From NCBI GenBank assembly GCA_964441775.1, contig CAYTVL010000034.1, forward strand, positions 1 through 64,000: DNA of 64,000 bases, in the 5' to 3' direction. Position 1 is the stretch's first letter; each line of letters starts with the position of its first letter. The notes under the pieces were generated by a model. The model was not told where the DNA came from and did not search any database. It saw nothing but the letters and a program-made list of their open reading frames with translations. The stretch is from SYOC01 sp964441775. GTDB lineage: Bacteria; Desulfobacterota; Binatia; Bin18. The translations under genes and the position numbers were made by a program. Shown piece after piece: positions 16,884 through 24,755 of this stretch.

Positions 16884-17804
16884 CTACCCCACCAACCCCA
16901 ACGAAGCGGTCCACCATGAGCATGTCAGTGAAAAGTCAGTAAGAAATAGGCTTAGGTATTGCTTCATGCGTTTTACCTTTAATTCGATATAGGCGCTGTG
17001 GATGTCGCCATTGACAGTACGAATGAGCTGGCGGATGGTCTCGCTCGCGCGCGTTGACCGTTCGGAGAGTTTGGTGATTTCAGCCGCAACGACCGCGAAG
17101 CCCTTGCTTTGCCCGCCAAAGCGGGCCGCCTCGATGGTGGTGTTGAGCGCCAGTAATTTCGTACGCCCGGCGATGTGTTCGATCTCACCGACCGCTTTGA
17201 TGATCGCCGCCATGCCGCGTTCGACCTCTTCCATCTGATACACCATCCGCATGGAAGACGTACTGGTGTGGATCATGCATTGCAGCATGGCTTCCAGCAT
17301 GGTGCGGGTTGTTTGCAACATCTCCGGGATATTGAAACTCGCTTCGTTGCTCTCCCTGTCACTGCGCAAATGTCGTTCGCTCTGCTGCACACTTTCTTGC
17401 GCACGCATCGCTATGCCGGAGAACGCCTCACAGACTTGCAGGACCGACTGCTCCACCTGTGTGGCGGTGTCTCCAAGTTGTCCACTCAACACCGGGAGTC
17501 TTGCGGCATACTCGCGGAGCAATCCTGACCATGGCTCGTCCCGCACAACCTCGGGGTCAACATTGGTCGTGTTCGTTGACATGTCGGAGCTTCGACTTTG
17601 CCACACGTAAGCGGCCAAGGAAGTCGCGGCCAGGAGAACAACCATCAGCACGCCGAAGCCGAGAGAGAAGCGAGCGGCTCCACACTCAAGGCCCAGCACG
17701 AAGCTGCTCCACAAAAAGATGCGGCCTGCAGCCCACCACCACGAGTCGTCTTCAATCGGCAGCTCTTTGCCGCCTGGTCGTCGCTTCCACAGCTCTCTCA
17801 GCAT
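16884..17804 (-). CDS. MCP-like signalling protein with altered C-terminus
   Basis: 306 residues. Two membrane helices at about 25-42 and 47-66, then a helical region and a short MCP signalling core (about 205-275) with RTKLLALNTTIEAARFGG and GFAVVAAEITKLSERS. This is the kinase-tip sequence, but the returning arm of the coiled coil is missing: after about residue 275 the sequence changes to a hydrophobic, non-MCP tail (LTCSWWTASLGLVG) and ends. I read this as a 3' truncation or frameshift, although some short MCP-like proteins exist. It lies just upstream of cheA, 136 bases away, and may be co-transcribed with it. Confidence 0.7.
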   Translation of the reverse strand: MLRELWKRRPGGKELPIEDDSWWWAAGRIFLWSSFVLGLECGAARFSLGFGVLMVVLLAATSLAAYVWQSRSSDMSTNTTNVDPEVVRDEPWSGLLREYAARLPVLSGQLGDTATQVEQSVLQVCEAFSGIAMRAQESVQQSERHLRSDRESNEASFNIPEMLQTTRTMLEAMLQCMIHTSTSSMRMVYQMEEVERGMAAIIKAVGEIEHIAGRTKLLALNTTIEAARFGGQSKGFAVVAAEITKLSERSTRASETIRQLIRTVNGDIHSAYIELKVKRMKQYLSLFLTDFSLTCSWWTASLGLVG

Positions 17805-17887
17805 ATTTTCCAGCTCTTCTCGTCAAGAAACTGTTGGTATTGTCAAATTTCTGTCTCTTCCGGCAGATGGACGCTTGAGACGCCCGC

Positions 17888-18175
17888 TCAGCAGAATTGC
17901 GTCGCTAGCGCGGGAGACATACCCGGAAGGGACATCTGTCGTCCCTTTGCTCCCAGCCCTTCTTTCATAGCGAAAAGGATTTGCAGCGCAGCGGTTCCAA
18001 GCTGCTCGACGGCTTCACAGTCGACAATGGCGTCGGCCTCGCCCTTCTCCAGATTTAACGCGATGTTATGCAGTTGTTCGGCCAGAAAAATGTCAATTGC
18101 TCCCCGCAATTTTAGTCTCAGCTTGTCCTCGTGTTCAGAAAAGGAAATCGGCGCTTCCTGATTGTCGGCTATCAT
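17888..18175 (-). CDS. STAS-domain protein
   Basis: Small STAS-fold protein of about 95 residues, of the anti-sigma antagonist or MlaB type. The core is LRLKLRGAIDIFLAEQL, and the phospho-loop position reads EQLGTAALQ, with Thr where Ser is usual. GGAGG precedes the ATG at 18175; an ATG at 18187 lies upstream in frame. It precedes the MCP-like gene in the same direction with an 83-base gap. STAS proteins in chemotaxis clusters are known, but the partner here is not obvious; the PP2C-type protein at 21-22.8 kb is a candidate. Confidence 0.75.
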   Translation of the reverse strand: MIADNQEAPISFSEHEDKLRLKLRGAIDIFLAEQLHNIALNLEKGEADAIVDCEAVEQLGTAALQILFAMKEGLGAKGRQMSLPGMSPALATQFC

Positions 18176-18351
18176 GCCTTCCTCCACCGTCGGGGTTTCT
18201 ATCGGCGTTGCAGTAACGTTGAACGTTGTTTAATGAGGACTCAGGTTCGTGCCCACATATCCAGAGTCAATGTAAAAAAGACTCAAAAAAAAGGCCAACC
18301 TCTGCCGAAGGACGCGGCTGAGTCCCTAAAGATGAGGGTGCATAACAAAAT

Positions 18352-18436
18352 CCTGGATTCCGAGTCGCGGCCTGCGGCCTTGCCTGGAATGACGAGCGAA
18401 GCAGAGCCGTCATTCCAGCGAAAGCTGGAATCCAGG
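18352..18436. repeat. 85-bp palindromic interspersed repeat
   Basis: CCTGGATTCC (18352-18361) pairs with GGAATCCAGG (18427-18436), and inside TGGAATGACG (18385-18394) pairs with CGTCATTCCA (18408-18417). Related in sequence to the element at 22896-22983. Part of the 394-base gap between the STAS gene and the kinase; the rest of that gap has no supported gene. Confidence 0.65.
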
Positions 18437-18457
18437 GTCAGTAGTTTGTTTATGTAA

Positions 18458-18508
18458 GGGCAGGCACGGGGGCCTGCCCAACTTTCGGGCGACTACAGGG
18501 CGTCGCCC
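18458..18508. repeat. Two adjacent GC-rich hairpins
   Basis: GGGCAGGC/GCCTGCCC (18458-18479) and GGGCGAC/GTCGCCC (18487-18508). The first core, with its ACGGGG loop, also occurs inside the MITE-like element at 10091-10221, so this is another copy or fragment of that family. It ends about 60 bases before the kinase start. Confidence 0.55.
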
Positions 18509-18569
18509 CCACCCACACTGCGAAACGGCGCCACCACCGAGGATTAGCAATGTTTACGAAAAGTAAGCT

Positions 18570-20705
18570 ATGATGATAAAAAACTTCTTGCGATTGGGTA
18601 TGGACGACAAGGATACAGGAAGCGTTCAACCACACACCGAATTGCAAGTGCTTCGGCAGGAGGTTGCTGCGCTTCGGGACCGCCTCGCCGCACACACGCA
18701 ACGAGAGACTGATCTGCTGCGGCGGATTGACCACTTGCTGCTCGCTCACGAACTGTCGCTGGATGCGTTTACTATTTTTCGCAGCGTGCGTGACGCCGCG
18801 GACCGGATTGTCGATTTTACCTGCGAGTACGCGAATCCTGCCGCGGCGCTTTTACTGCGTCGTCCGGTCGAAACGATGCTCGGCCAGCGCCTGTTGCAGA
18901 TGTTTCCTGGCAACCTGAGCAGCAGCGGGCTCTTTATGGAATATGCACGTGTGGCGGAAACCGGCGTGTCGTTGGACCGAGAGCTGTACTATCAGGCCGA
19001 TGGCATTGATGGGTGGTTCCACAACAAAACGATTAAAATCGGCGATGGTGTCGCAGTTTTCTTTAGCAACATTACGGCGCGCAAACGCGTGGAAGAGCTA
19101 GAGCGTCAACGAACAGACGCCCTCCAGCGGGAGAGTGAAGCTCGCTACCAGACCCTCTTCGAGAACGCTAATGATGGTATTGCTGTCATCAATTTTGATC
19201 GCAGCATCGTCATGATCAATTCCGCGATGGAAAAATTGCTGGGACGGTCGCGTGAGGAAGTGATTGGTCAGGATAGTTACTCGATGCTCACGCCGAGTGG
19301 CAGAGCCCTAGCGGAAAAGCGCGAGCAGCAGATACAGGCGGGAGAAAAGATTCCTTCTGTCTTTGAGCATGAGCTCCTGCGGAAAGATGGCAGCACGGTA
19401 TGGGTCGAAGGGCGCACCCGCTTCATCAGAGATCAAGCGGGAACTCCCATTGGGTTTCAAGGGATCTACCGCGATATTACGGAGCGCAAGCGGATGGACA
19501 CGGCGCTCCAGGTCAGTGAGGAGCGTTTCAAGGCGCAATATCAAGAACTCCCCATGCCGACCTTTACCTGGCAACGGGTCGGCGAAGATTTCGTCCTGAT
19601 TGACTGCAACAAAGCGGCTTCGCGGATGACAGATGGCGCCATTGCTCAGCTCATGGGAAAAACCGCGAGGGAACTCTACCCCGACGAGCCCCAGGTCTGC
19701 GAGGAAATGCACCGTTGCTGGAGGGAGCATGCTACCTTGCAACGGGAGATGGGGTATCGGATGCGGACGACAAAGAAGCTCATAGAGTTCCTGATTACGT
19801 ACGTCTTCGCGCCGCCCGATCTTGTCATGGTGTACACGGAGGATATCGCGGAGCGGAAGCGAGCTGAGGAGGAACGACAACGATTACAAGTTCACATCCA
19901 TCAAGCTCAGAAGCTGGAAGCGATCGGCATTCTCGCGGGCGGCATCGCGCATGACTTCAATAACATTCTGGTGATCATGTTGGGCGGCGTAGACCTCGCC
20001 TTGGACGACGTGCCTTCCACCTCCCGCGCGTATGAAAATTTAAGCGAAGTTTATTCGGCTGGACAACGCGCGAAAGTGCTCATTGAACAGCTCTTGACCT
20101 TCAGTCGGCCCTCGCTGCAGGAACGTGGCGTACTTCAAGTTCAGCCGTTGCTAGAGGAGACTCTCCGCTTCTTGCGTCTCTCACTACCGACAACTGTGCG
20201 TCTACATTCCACCTTGACGTGCCCCGAGGAGACTCTTGTTGCCGATGCAACCCAACTTGAACAAGTCGTGATCAATCTTTGTCTTAATGGCGTCCAAGCC
20301 CTGCCAGAGCAAACAGGCGCCCTCACCGTTCACCTCGAACGCATCGAAGCGGAGGATCTACGGAAGCGCCCAGTTGCCGGATTGGTCCCTGGGCCTTGCC
20401 TGCTGTTGACCGTCAGCGACACCGGCTGTGGGATCGCGCCGGAGATTTTGCCGAAGGTATTTGATCCATTCTTTAGCACCAAGCCCGTGGGGCAAGGAAC
20501 GGGCTTAGGCCTGGCGGTCGTGCATGGCGTTGTCACGGCCCACGGCGGCGTGGTGACGGTCGACAGTCAGCTTGGCCAGGGAACCTCAGTTCACGTGCAC
20601 CTACCGATCACAGTCGCGCCCTCTGCTGGCGAACCCATGAGGACGGCGCTCGCCTCATCCTCGCCAATCGAAAAGGAGCATCCCCAATGGCGCGCATTTT
20701 ACTGA
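18570..20705 (+). CDS. PAS-domain sensor histidine kinase
   Basis: Probably cytoplasmic, 711 residues, no membrane helix seen. An N-terminal coiled segment (about 20-55), then three PAS-type regions (about 60-165, 190-310 and 315-430; the second is followed by GFQGIYRDITERK), a HisKA domain with phospho-acceptor His461 in GGIAHDFNNILVIM, and an ATPase domain (about 555-695) with VINLCLNGVQAL, DTGCGIAPE and GTGLGLAVVHGVV. The HDFNN box is the type common in orphan kinases of soil and delta-type bacteria. Starts at 18570 or 18600 are possible; neither has a strong ribosome binding site. It overlaps the next receiver gene by 19 bases, so the two form a pair. Confidence 0.88.
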   Translation: MMIKNFLRLGMDDKDTGSVQPHTELQVLRQEVAALRDRLAAHTQRETDLLRRIDHLLLAHELSLDAFTIFRSVRDAADRIVDFTCEYANPAAALLLRRPVETMLGQRLLQMFPGNLSSSGLFMEYARVAETGVSLDRELYYQADGIDGWFHNKTIKIGDGVAVFFSNITARKRVEELERQRTDALQRESEARYQTLFENANDGIAVINFDRSIVMINSAMEKLLGRSREEVIGQDSYSMLTPSGRALAEKREQQIQAGEKIPSVFEHELLRKDGSTVWVEGRTRFIRDQAGTPIGFQGIYRDITERKRMDTALQVSEERFKAQYQELPMPTFTWQRVGEDFVLIDCNKAASRMTDGAIAQLMGKTARELYPDEPQVCEEMHRCWREHATLQREMGYRMRTTKKLIEFLITYVFAPPDLVMVYTEDIAERKRAEEERQRLQVHIHQAQKLEAIGILAGGIAHDFNNILVIMLGGVDLALDDVPSTSRAYENLSEVYSAGQRAKVLIEQLLTFSRPSLQERGVLQVQPLLEETLRFLRLSLPTTVRLHSTLTCPEETLVADATQLEQVVINLCLNGVQALPEQTGALTVHLERIEAEDLRKRPVAGLVPGPCLLLTVSDTGCGIAPEILPKVFDPFFSTKPVGQGTGLGLAVVHGVVTAHGGVVTVDSQLGQGTSVHVHLPITVAPSAGEPMRTALASSSPIEKEHPQWRAFY

Positions 20706-21055
20706 TTGACGATGAAGCCTCCGTGCGCAAAATACTCCGACACATATTGGAAAGAGATGGGCATGAGGTGATCGAGGCGGAGAATGGCCGCGTCGGTCTT
20801 CGACTCTACCGCATGCATCCAACCGATCTGATCATCACGGATCTCTTGATGCCGGAGAAAGAGGGCATTGAAACGATTATAGAGCTGCGCAAGACCGCGC
20901 CTAGAGTCAAGGTCATCGCTATCTCTGGCGGAGGCCGCCTGAACAAAACCAATCTGCTAGAGACTGCTCAGTACCTTGGGGCCACAAAGGCGCTGGCCAA
21001 ACCTTTCGAGCGACAGGAGCTGCTGGCGGTCGTGCACGAAGTGTTGGCGATGTAG
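20687..21055 (+). CDS. Single-receiver response regulator paired with the PAS kinase
   Basis: 122-residue receiver with Asp52 in LIITDLLMPEKEG, acidic pair LIDDEA and Lys in ALAKPF. AAGGAG lies before the ATG, within the end of the kinase gene, so translation is probably coupled and the kinase is the likely phosphate donor. No output domain. It converges on the PP2C-type gene, with 11 bases between the stops. Confidence 0.85.
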   Translation: MARILLIDDEASVRKILRHILERDGHEVIEAENGRVGLRLYRMHPTDLIITDLLMPEKEGIETIIELRKTAPRVKVIAISGGGRLNKTNLLETAQYLGATKALAKPFERQELLAVVHEVLAM

Positions 21056-21066
21056 CGGCGCTACCC

Positions 21067-22791
21067 TCACGTCAATCGATAATACGCCACGACTTCATTG
21101 CCTTTGCCAAGATACGTGACCTTAGAGCAGAGGTTCTGCAGCAAAGCAATCCCGCGCCCCGATTTCGCCGTGCTGGCGGAGATATCCACCTTGAGCATGC
21201 GCTCATGATCAAAACCATTCCCGCTATCCTTGACGCACAGTTCCAGCGCTTCACCTTCAAGCCGCCACGAGGGAGCGATCTCGATCTCGACAAAGCCGGA
21301 ATCCAACGCCGCTAAGCGCGCGGCGCGTTCGGAGAGGTACCGCTCGAACCCATCCTCAGGGTCGGCTTTCAACGCCGAATCAAGCTGCAGAATCCCGTGA
21401 TCCAAAGCGTTATTGAACAATTCGGACAAAATCAAGAAAACCTGTCCACGATGTTCACTGTGAAGGTTAACTTGATCCACCCATCCCATCAGAAATGGCA
21501 AAATGTCCACGGTTTTTAACTCGGCGGCGCTCAGTCGCACGCTGATTCGCCAGTGCTCAGAAAGGGAAATTGGCGAGGCGTCCGGCGTGTTGGTTGCGCG
21601 ACTGATCTCTTGCGTGACGGAGGTCTTCATGCGTCTCGCTTGCGGGCAAGTCACCGCAATGAGGGACACATCATCATGTGCGGGCTGACCATCCAGATGG
21701 GCCGTAACCTCCGTCCGCACGCGGCCAAAACGGCTTTCAGGAGGGGTCTCGGAGAGAATGCGTTGGAGACGTTCCGAACCAAATCCGTCACCGGCAGGGT
21801 CTTCTGCTTCAAGCAGCCCATCAGAACACATGTAGAGTTGCCCTGGCTTGCCCCAGAGAAACGATTCCGTGCGATCGCTGAATTCTTCATTGTTGAGAAT
21901 ACCCAGCGCGGGGTGTGCAGAGGGCCAAACGCGAGGGCTGTCGCCCTCATGGCACACAAACAATGCAGCGGGATTACCGCCATTCCAGATTTCGATCGTG
22001 TGACTTTCTCGATTGATCGCCGCCAGGGTTGCCGCGACAAACCGCCCGGTCGGCAGGAGTTTCTTAACTTTGCGGTTGAGTTCGCGCGCGATGCTCGGGA
22101 TCGTGAATCCGCGCTTAGTCATGCTATAAAAGACTTCTGTAACGGGCATCACACTCAGCGCCGCGGCTAAACCATGCCCCGTGCCGTCGGCCAGAATCAC
22201 ATGCAGTGCGCCGCTCGGCGCATGCGCCACCGCCAGCACGTCGCCGCTGAACTGTTTGGCGGGCATCAACCAACATTCCACTCCTTCCTCAAGCGAGGTC
22301 TCAGTCTGGACCAATTGGTCCATGAGATACTTGGCGAGTCGCTGTTCTCGTTCGTTTTCGTCGTGATACCGTTCAAGTTGTTCGGCATTCTCGCGCAAGA
22401 GTTGCTGCATGCCTGCGATCCGTTGCATCGCCTGCATTTTCGCTTCGAGCAAACGAAACGAGACTGGCTTGGTCAGATAATCGTCTCCGCCGCTCGCGAG
22501 GCCTTTGATTCTTTCCTCTTCCTCAGTCGAAGCGCTCAAGAAAATAATCGGCACCCACCGGGCTCCGGCCAGCATGCGCACCCGGCGCGCAGTTTCGTAA
22601 CCATCAATGCCAGGCATCTGCACGTCGAGCAGAATAAGATCCGGAACCTGCGAGACGAAAGCGGCAAGCGCCTCTTCGCCACTTCGGGATTGCAGGGGCG
22701 TATGGCCAAGTTTCGCGAGAAATCGACTCACCAACAGCCAGGTTTGGTTACTGTCATCCACTACAAGAACAGTAAACGGCTTCGTAGACAT
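21067..22791 (-). CDS. Receiver - PP2C (SpoIIE/RsbU) phosphatase - RsbW-like ATPase fusion
   Basis: 574 residues from the ATG at 22791. Receiver (about 1-120) with the acceptor Asp in LILLDVQMPGIDGYE; a coiled linker (about 125-175); a SpoIIE-type PP2C domain (about 180-375) with ADGTGHGLAAAL and MCSDGLLEAED metal sites; then a HATPase_c domain (about 430-570) with LSELFNNALDHG and DSGNGF. In partner switching, PP2C dephosphorylates and an RsbW-type kinase phosphorylates a STAS protein; here both opposing activities sit on one chain under receiver control. The STAS gene at 23.1 kb lies directly upstream in the same direction and is the likely substrate. Confidence 0.85.
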   Translation of the reverse strand: MSTKPFTVLVVDDSNQTWLLVSRFLAKLGHTPLQSRSGEEALAAFVSQVPDLILLDVQMPGIDGYETARRVRMLAGARWVPIIFLSASTEEEERIKGLASGGDDYLTKPVSFRLLEAKMQAMQRIAGMQQLLRENAEQLERYHDENEREQRLAKYLMDQLVQTETSLEEGVECWLMPAKQFSGDVLAVAHAPSGALHVILADGTGHGLAAALSVMPVTEVFYSMTKRGFTIPSIARELNRKVKKLLPTGRFVAATLAAINRESHTIEIWNGGNPAALFVCHEGDSPRVWPSAHPALGILNNEEFSDRTESFLWGKPGQLYMCSDGLLEAEDPAGDGFGSERLQRILSETPPESRFGRVRTEVTAHLDGQPAHDDVSLIAVTCPQARRMKTSVTQEISRATNTPDASPISLSEHWRISVRLSAAELKTVDILPFLMGWVDQVNLHSEHRGQVFLILSELFNNALDHGILQLDSALKADPEDGFERYLSERAARLAALDSGFVEIEIAPSWRLEGEALELCVKDSGNGFDHERMLKVDISASTAKSGRGIALLQNLCSKVTYLGKGNEVVAYYRLT

Positions 22792-22895
22792 GCATCCATC
22801 CCAGATCAATAAGCAAGGAGTATTTGAGAAACGAGGAAGGAAGGTTTTTATGTGGCGCGTGGGGACGGATTCATACTAGGGAGAGACCATAGAGG

Positions 22896-22983
22896 CGTCA
22901 TTCCCGCGAAAGCAGGAATCCAAGAGGCGCAACGAGAGGTCGGGACTCAATCTCCCTAGATGCCGGCTTTCGCTGGCATGACG
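22896..22983. repeat. 88-bp palindromic interspersed repeat
   Basis: The ends CGTCATTCCCGCGAAAGC and GCTTTCGCTGGCATGACG are imperfect inverted repeats, with a short core between. Same family as 18352-18436. It is in the gap between the PP2C-type gene and the STAS gene, so it interrupts a probable operon. Confidence 0.7.
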
Positions 22984-23075
22984 GCCCTCAACCGGTCAAA
23001 CCTAGCTAGAAGAAACCTGAGGACGCCGCACAGTCTCTCTCCGCAACTCACGCAACACGCTTCACGCCATCCGTT

Positions 23076-23387
23076 TTACGAAAGAGAAAATAATTTACCG
23101 AAGTTGGCCACATCGAGTACACGTCGCACGGAGCCAGTGCAGTTGACGAGCGACAGTTGTAGCTGACTGCGTTCCGCGCTTTCTTTGAGCAACAGCAGCA
23201 TCCCCAGCGCCGAACTGTCGATGTAATCGACCCCACTCAGATCAACGGCCAGCCCCCTGAGCCCGGCCTGCTTCAAGACATCCTCGTAACTTTGCCGGAA
23301 CTCACAATGCGCGGTAAAATCAAATCGTCCGCTTAAGCTGAGTTGCGCTTTTTCTCCGGCGATCTGGGTTTTGACTGTCATTGCCAT
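23076..23387 (-). CDS. STAS-domain anti-sigma factor antagonist
   Basis: 103-residue STAS protein. The core is KAQLSLSGRFDFTAHCEF and LAVDLSGVDYIDSSALGM; the Ser in YIDSSALG is the usual phosphorylation site in SpoIIAA/RsbV proteins. It is the probable substrate of the receiver-PP2C-ATPase protein downstream, and lies 22 bases after the cheY gene, which suggests the two are co-transcribed. The final output (a sigma factor or the motor) is not visible here. Confidence 0.85.
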   Translation of the reverse strand: MAMTVKTQIAGEKAQLSLSGRFDFTAHCEFRQSYEDVLKQAGLRGLAVDLSGVDYIDSSALGMLLLLKESAERSQLQLSLVNCTGSVRRVLDVANFGKLFSLS

Positions 23388-23409
23388 AATAGACTTACCT
23401 CTGACGTGT

Positions 23410-23793
23410 TTACGCCGTCTTGAAAATTTTGTTGAGTTTCTCTTCCAGGGTTTTCGAGTTAAACGGCTTTACAATATAGTTATTTACCCCGGCCTGGACG
23501 GCCTCCATGATATTTTCTTTTTTCGATTCAGCGGTCACCATCAGTACCGGAGTTTCCTTTAAGTTTTCATCTTGGCGAATGGCGCGCAGCAGTTCGATGC
23601 CGGTCATCCTAGGCATCGCCCAGTCCGACACCACAAGATCCGCTTTCTGTCGTTTCAGGTCTTCAAAAGCCATCTCGCCATCTTCAGCCTCGCGGACGTT
23701 TTTGATTCCCAACTCCCGTAATAAACTGCGGACAATGCGCCGCATCGTGGCGGCATCATCGACTACCAACACGCTCATATCTGGATTGAGCAT
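23410..23793 (-). CDS. cheY: CheY-type chemotaxis response regulator (second copy)
   Basis: 127-residue receiver with Asp57 in LVVSDWAMPRMTGIELL, acidic pair VVDDAA, switch Thr in LMVTAESKKENI and Lys in YIVKPF. The FEDLKRQKADLVVSDW and ESKKENI stretches are very close to enteric CheY. It lies next to cheZ, its expected phosphatase, which makes this the best candidate for the motor-binding CheY. Probably expressed from the sigma-28-like promoter before cheZ, as the gap between the genes is 44 bases. Confidence 0.9.
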   Translation of the reverse strand: MLNPDMSVLVVDDAATMRRIVRSLLRELGIKNVREAEDGEMAFEDLKRQKADLVVSDWAMPRMTGIELLRAIRQDENLKETPVLMVTAESKKENIMEAVQAGVNNYIVKPFNSKTLEEKLNKIFKTA

Positions 23794-23837
23794 CGTCTCG
23801 GCTCCTCTTCTCGGGGCAATTTTCCGTTGCGTTCGGT

Positions 23838-24461
23838 TTATTCAAATAAATCGTCGATCAAGGTTTGATCGACTTCATCCTGCGTCGCAGCCAGACCGAC
23901 CTCGCCGGGCGCTTTCTCCTCTTCTTCAGTCTCAAGAGCTTTCACATGAAACTTCGCCATCAGTTCCCGAATTTTTTCATCGACCGAATCGATCATCAGC
24001 TGGACCTTTTCCGCGCGTTGACGCACAACGTCTTGAAAAGAGAGAAAGCTCATGACGCTCATCAGACTGGCGCTGGTCTTATCGGCAATTTCTTTAAGTT
24101 TGACAATATCAAGCGAAGCAACGTCGCCCTCGGCCGCCTTCGCCAGCATTTCGGAGACCGTATCCTGCCCCAGACACATTTCATCCACGAGGCCGAGAAT
24201 GGAATTGACGCTCATTTCCGCTTGCTGGGAAATTTCGGCCACTCCTTGTCCGGCTTTTGGCATGAGCTGCGCCGAAGAAGCAAAGCGAGGAGAAAGAGCT
24301 CGGAGATTTTCCCGCAATGTTTCAATACATGCGGCGAGCTGGCCGAATTCTCCCTGGAAAGTAGCCTCTAGTTTTTTCTCAAAATCGCCTTCTGTGAGTG
24401 CTCGAGTGAGAGTGATGAGTTCCTGAACCTCACCTGTTGTTCCATTGGTCTGCGCGTCCAT
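23838..24461 (-). CDS. cheZ: CheY-P phosphatase CheZ
   Basis: 207-residue helical protein that dephosphorylates CheY-P. The catalytic segment FQDVVRQRAEKVQ matches the CheZ Asp-x3-Gln pattern with the reactive Gln, in the long hairpin (about 90-165). The C-terminal end TQDEVDQTLIDDLFE is the CheY-tethering peptide. An ATG follows CCTCCATCT on the opposite strand, giving AGATGGAGG upstream of the start. It leads the cheZ-cheY-STAS row and has a sigma-28-like promoter upstream. Confidence 0.88.
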   Translation of the reverse strand: MDAQTNGTTGEVQELITLTRALTEGDFEKKLEATFQGEFGQLAACIETLRENLRALSPRFASSAQLMPKAGQGVAEISQQAEMSVNSILGLVDEMCLGQDTVSEMLAKAAEGDVASLDIVKLKEIADKTSASLMSVMSFLSFQDVVRQRAEKVQLMIDSVDEKIRELMAKFHVKALETEEEEKAPGEVGLAATQDEVDQTLIDDLFE

Positions 24462-24540
24462 GCCTGGAGCCCTCCATCTTACGTCCGTGCTATTTCTCGG
24501 CGAGGCAGACTACGGCAACAAACCTCCCCGCTAGAAAATA

Positions 24541-24567
24541 CGATCGGAAGGCGAACAGGTTTCTTTA
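24541..24567 (-). promoter_or_regulatory. Sigma-28 (FliA)-like promoter for cheZ-cheY
   Basis: Minus-strand TAAAGAAA (24560-24567), an 11-base spacer, TCCGATCG (24541-24548). TAAAG and CCGAT match the consensus exactly and the spacer is right. It lies 80 bases before the cheZ ATG. Confidence 0.55.
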
Positions 24568-24626
24568 GAAACAGCGGAGGCGGAAAGCTTGCTGGAAACT
24601 GAGCTGCGACCGTGAGGGAGCAGTTC

Positions 24627-24656
24627 CCGAGCCGCTTGTTCATGCGCGCGGCTCGG
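24627..24656. terminator. Strong hairpin between flgE and cheZ
   Basis: CCGAGCCGC (24627-24635) and GCGGCTCGG (24648-24656), perfect nine-pair stem with a 12-base loop. About 100 bases after the flgE stop on the minus strand, at the end of the long flagellar operon and before the cheZ promoter. No T run follows, so a factor-dependent stop or an RNA 3' end is as likely as an intrinsic terminator. Confidence 0.4.
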
Positions 24657-24755
24657 ACTGCTTCATCTTATTCAATGGAAGGCCCACGATATGTCCAAGC
24701 CGAGCCTGGGCGTAAGAAAATCCAAAGGAAGAGGACCCTCCGGCGTCAGCTACGG

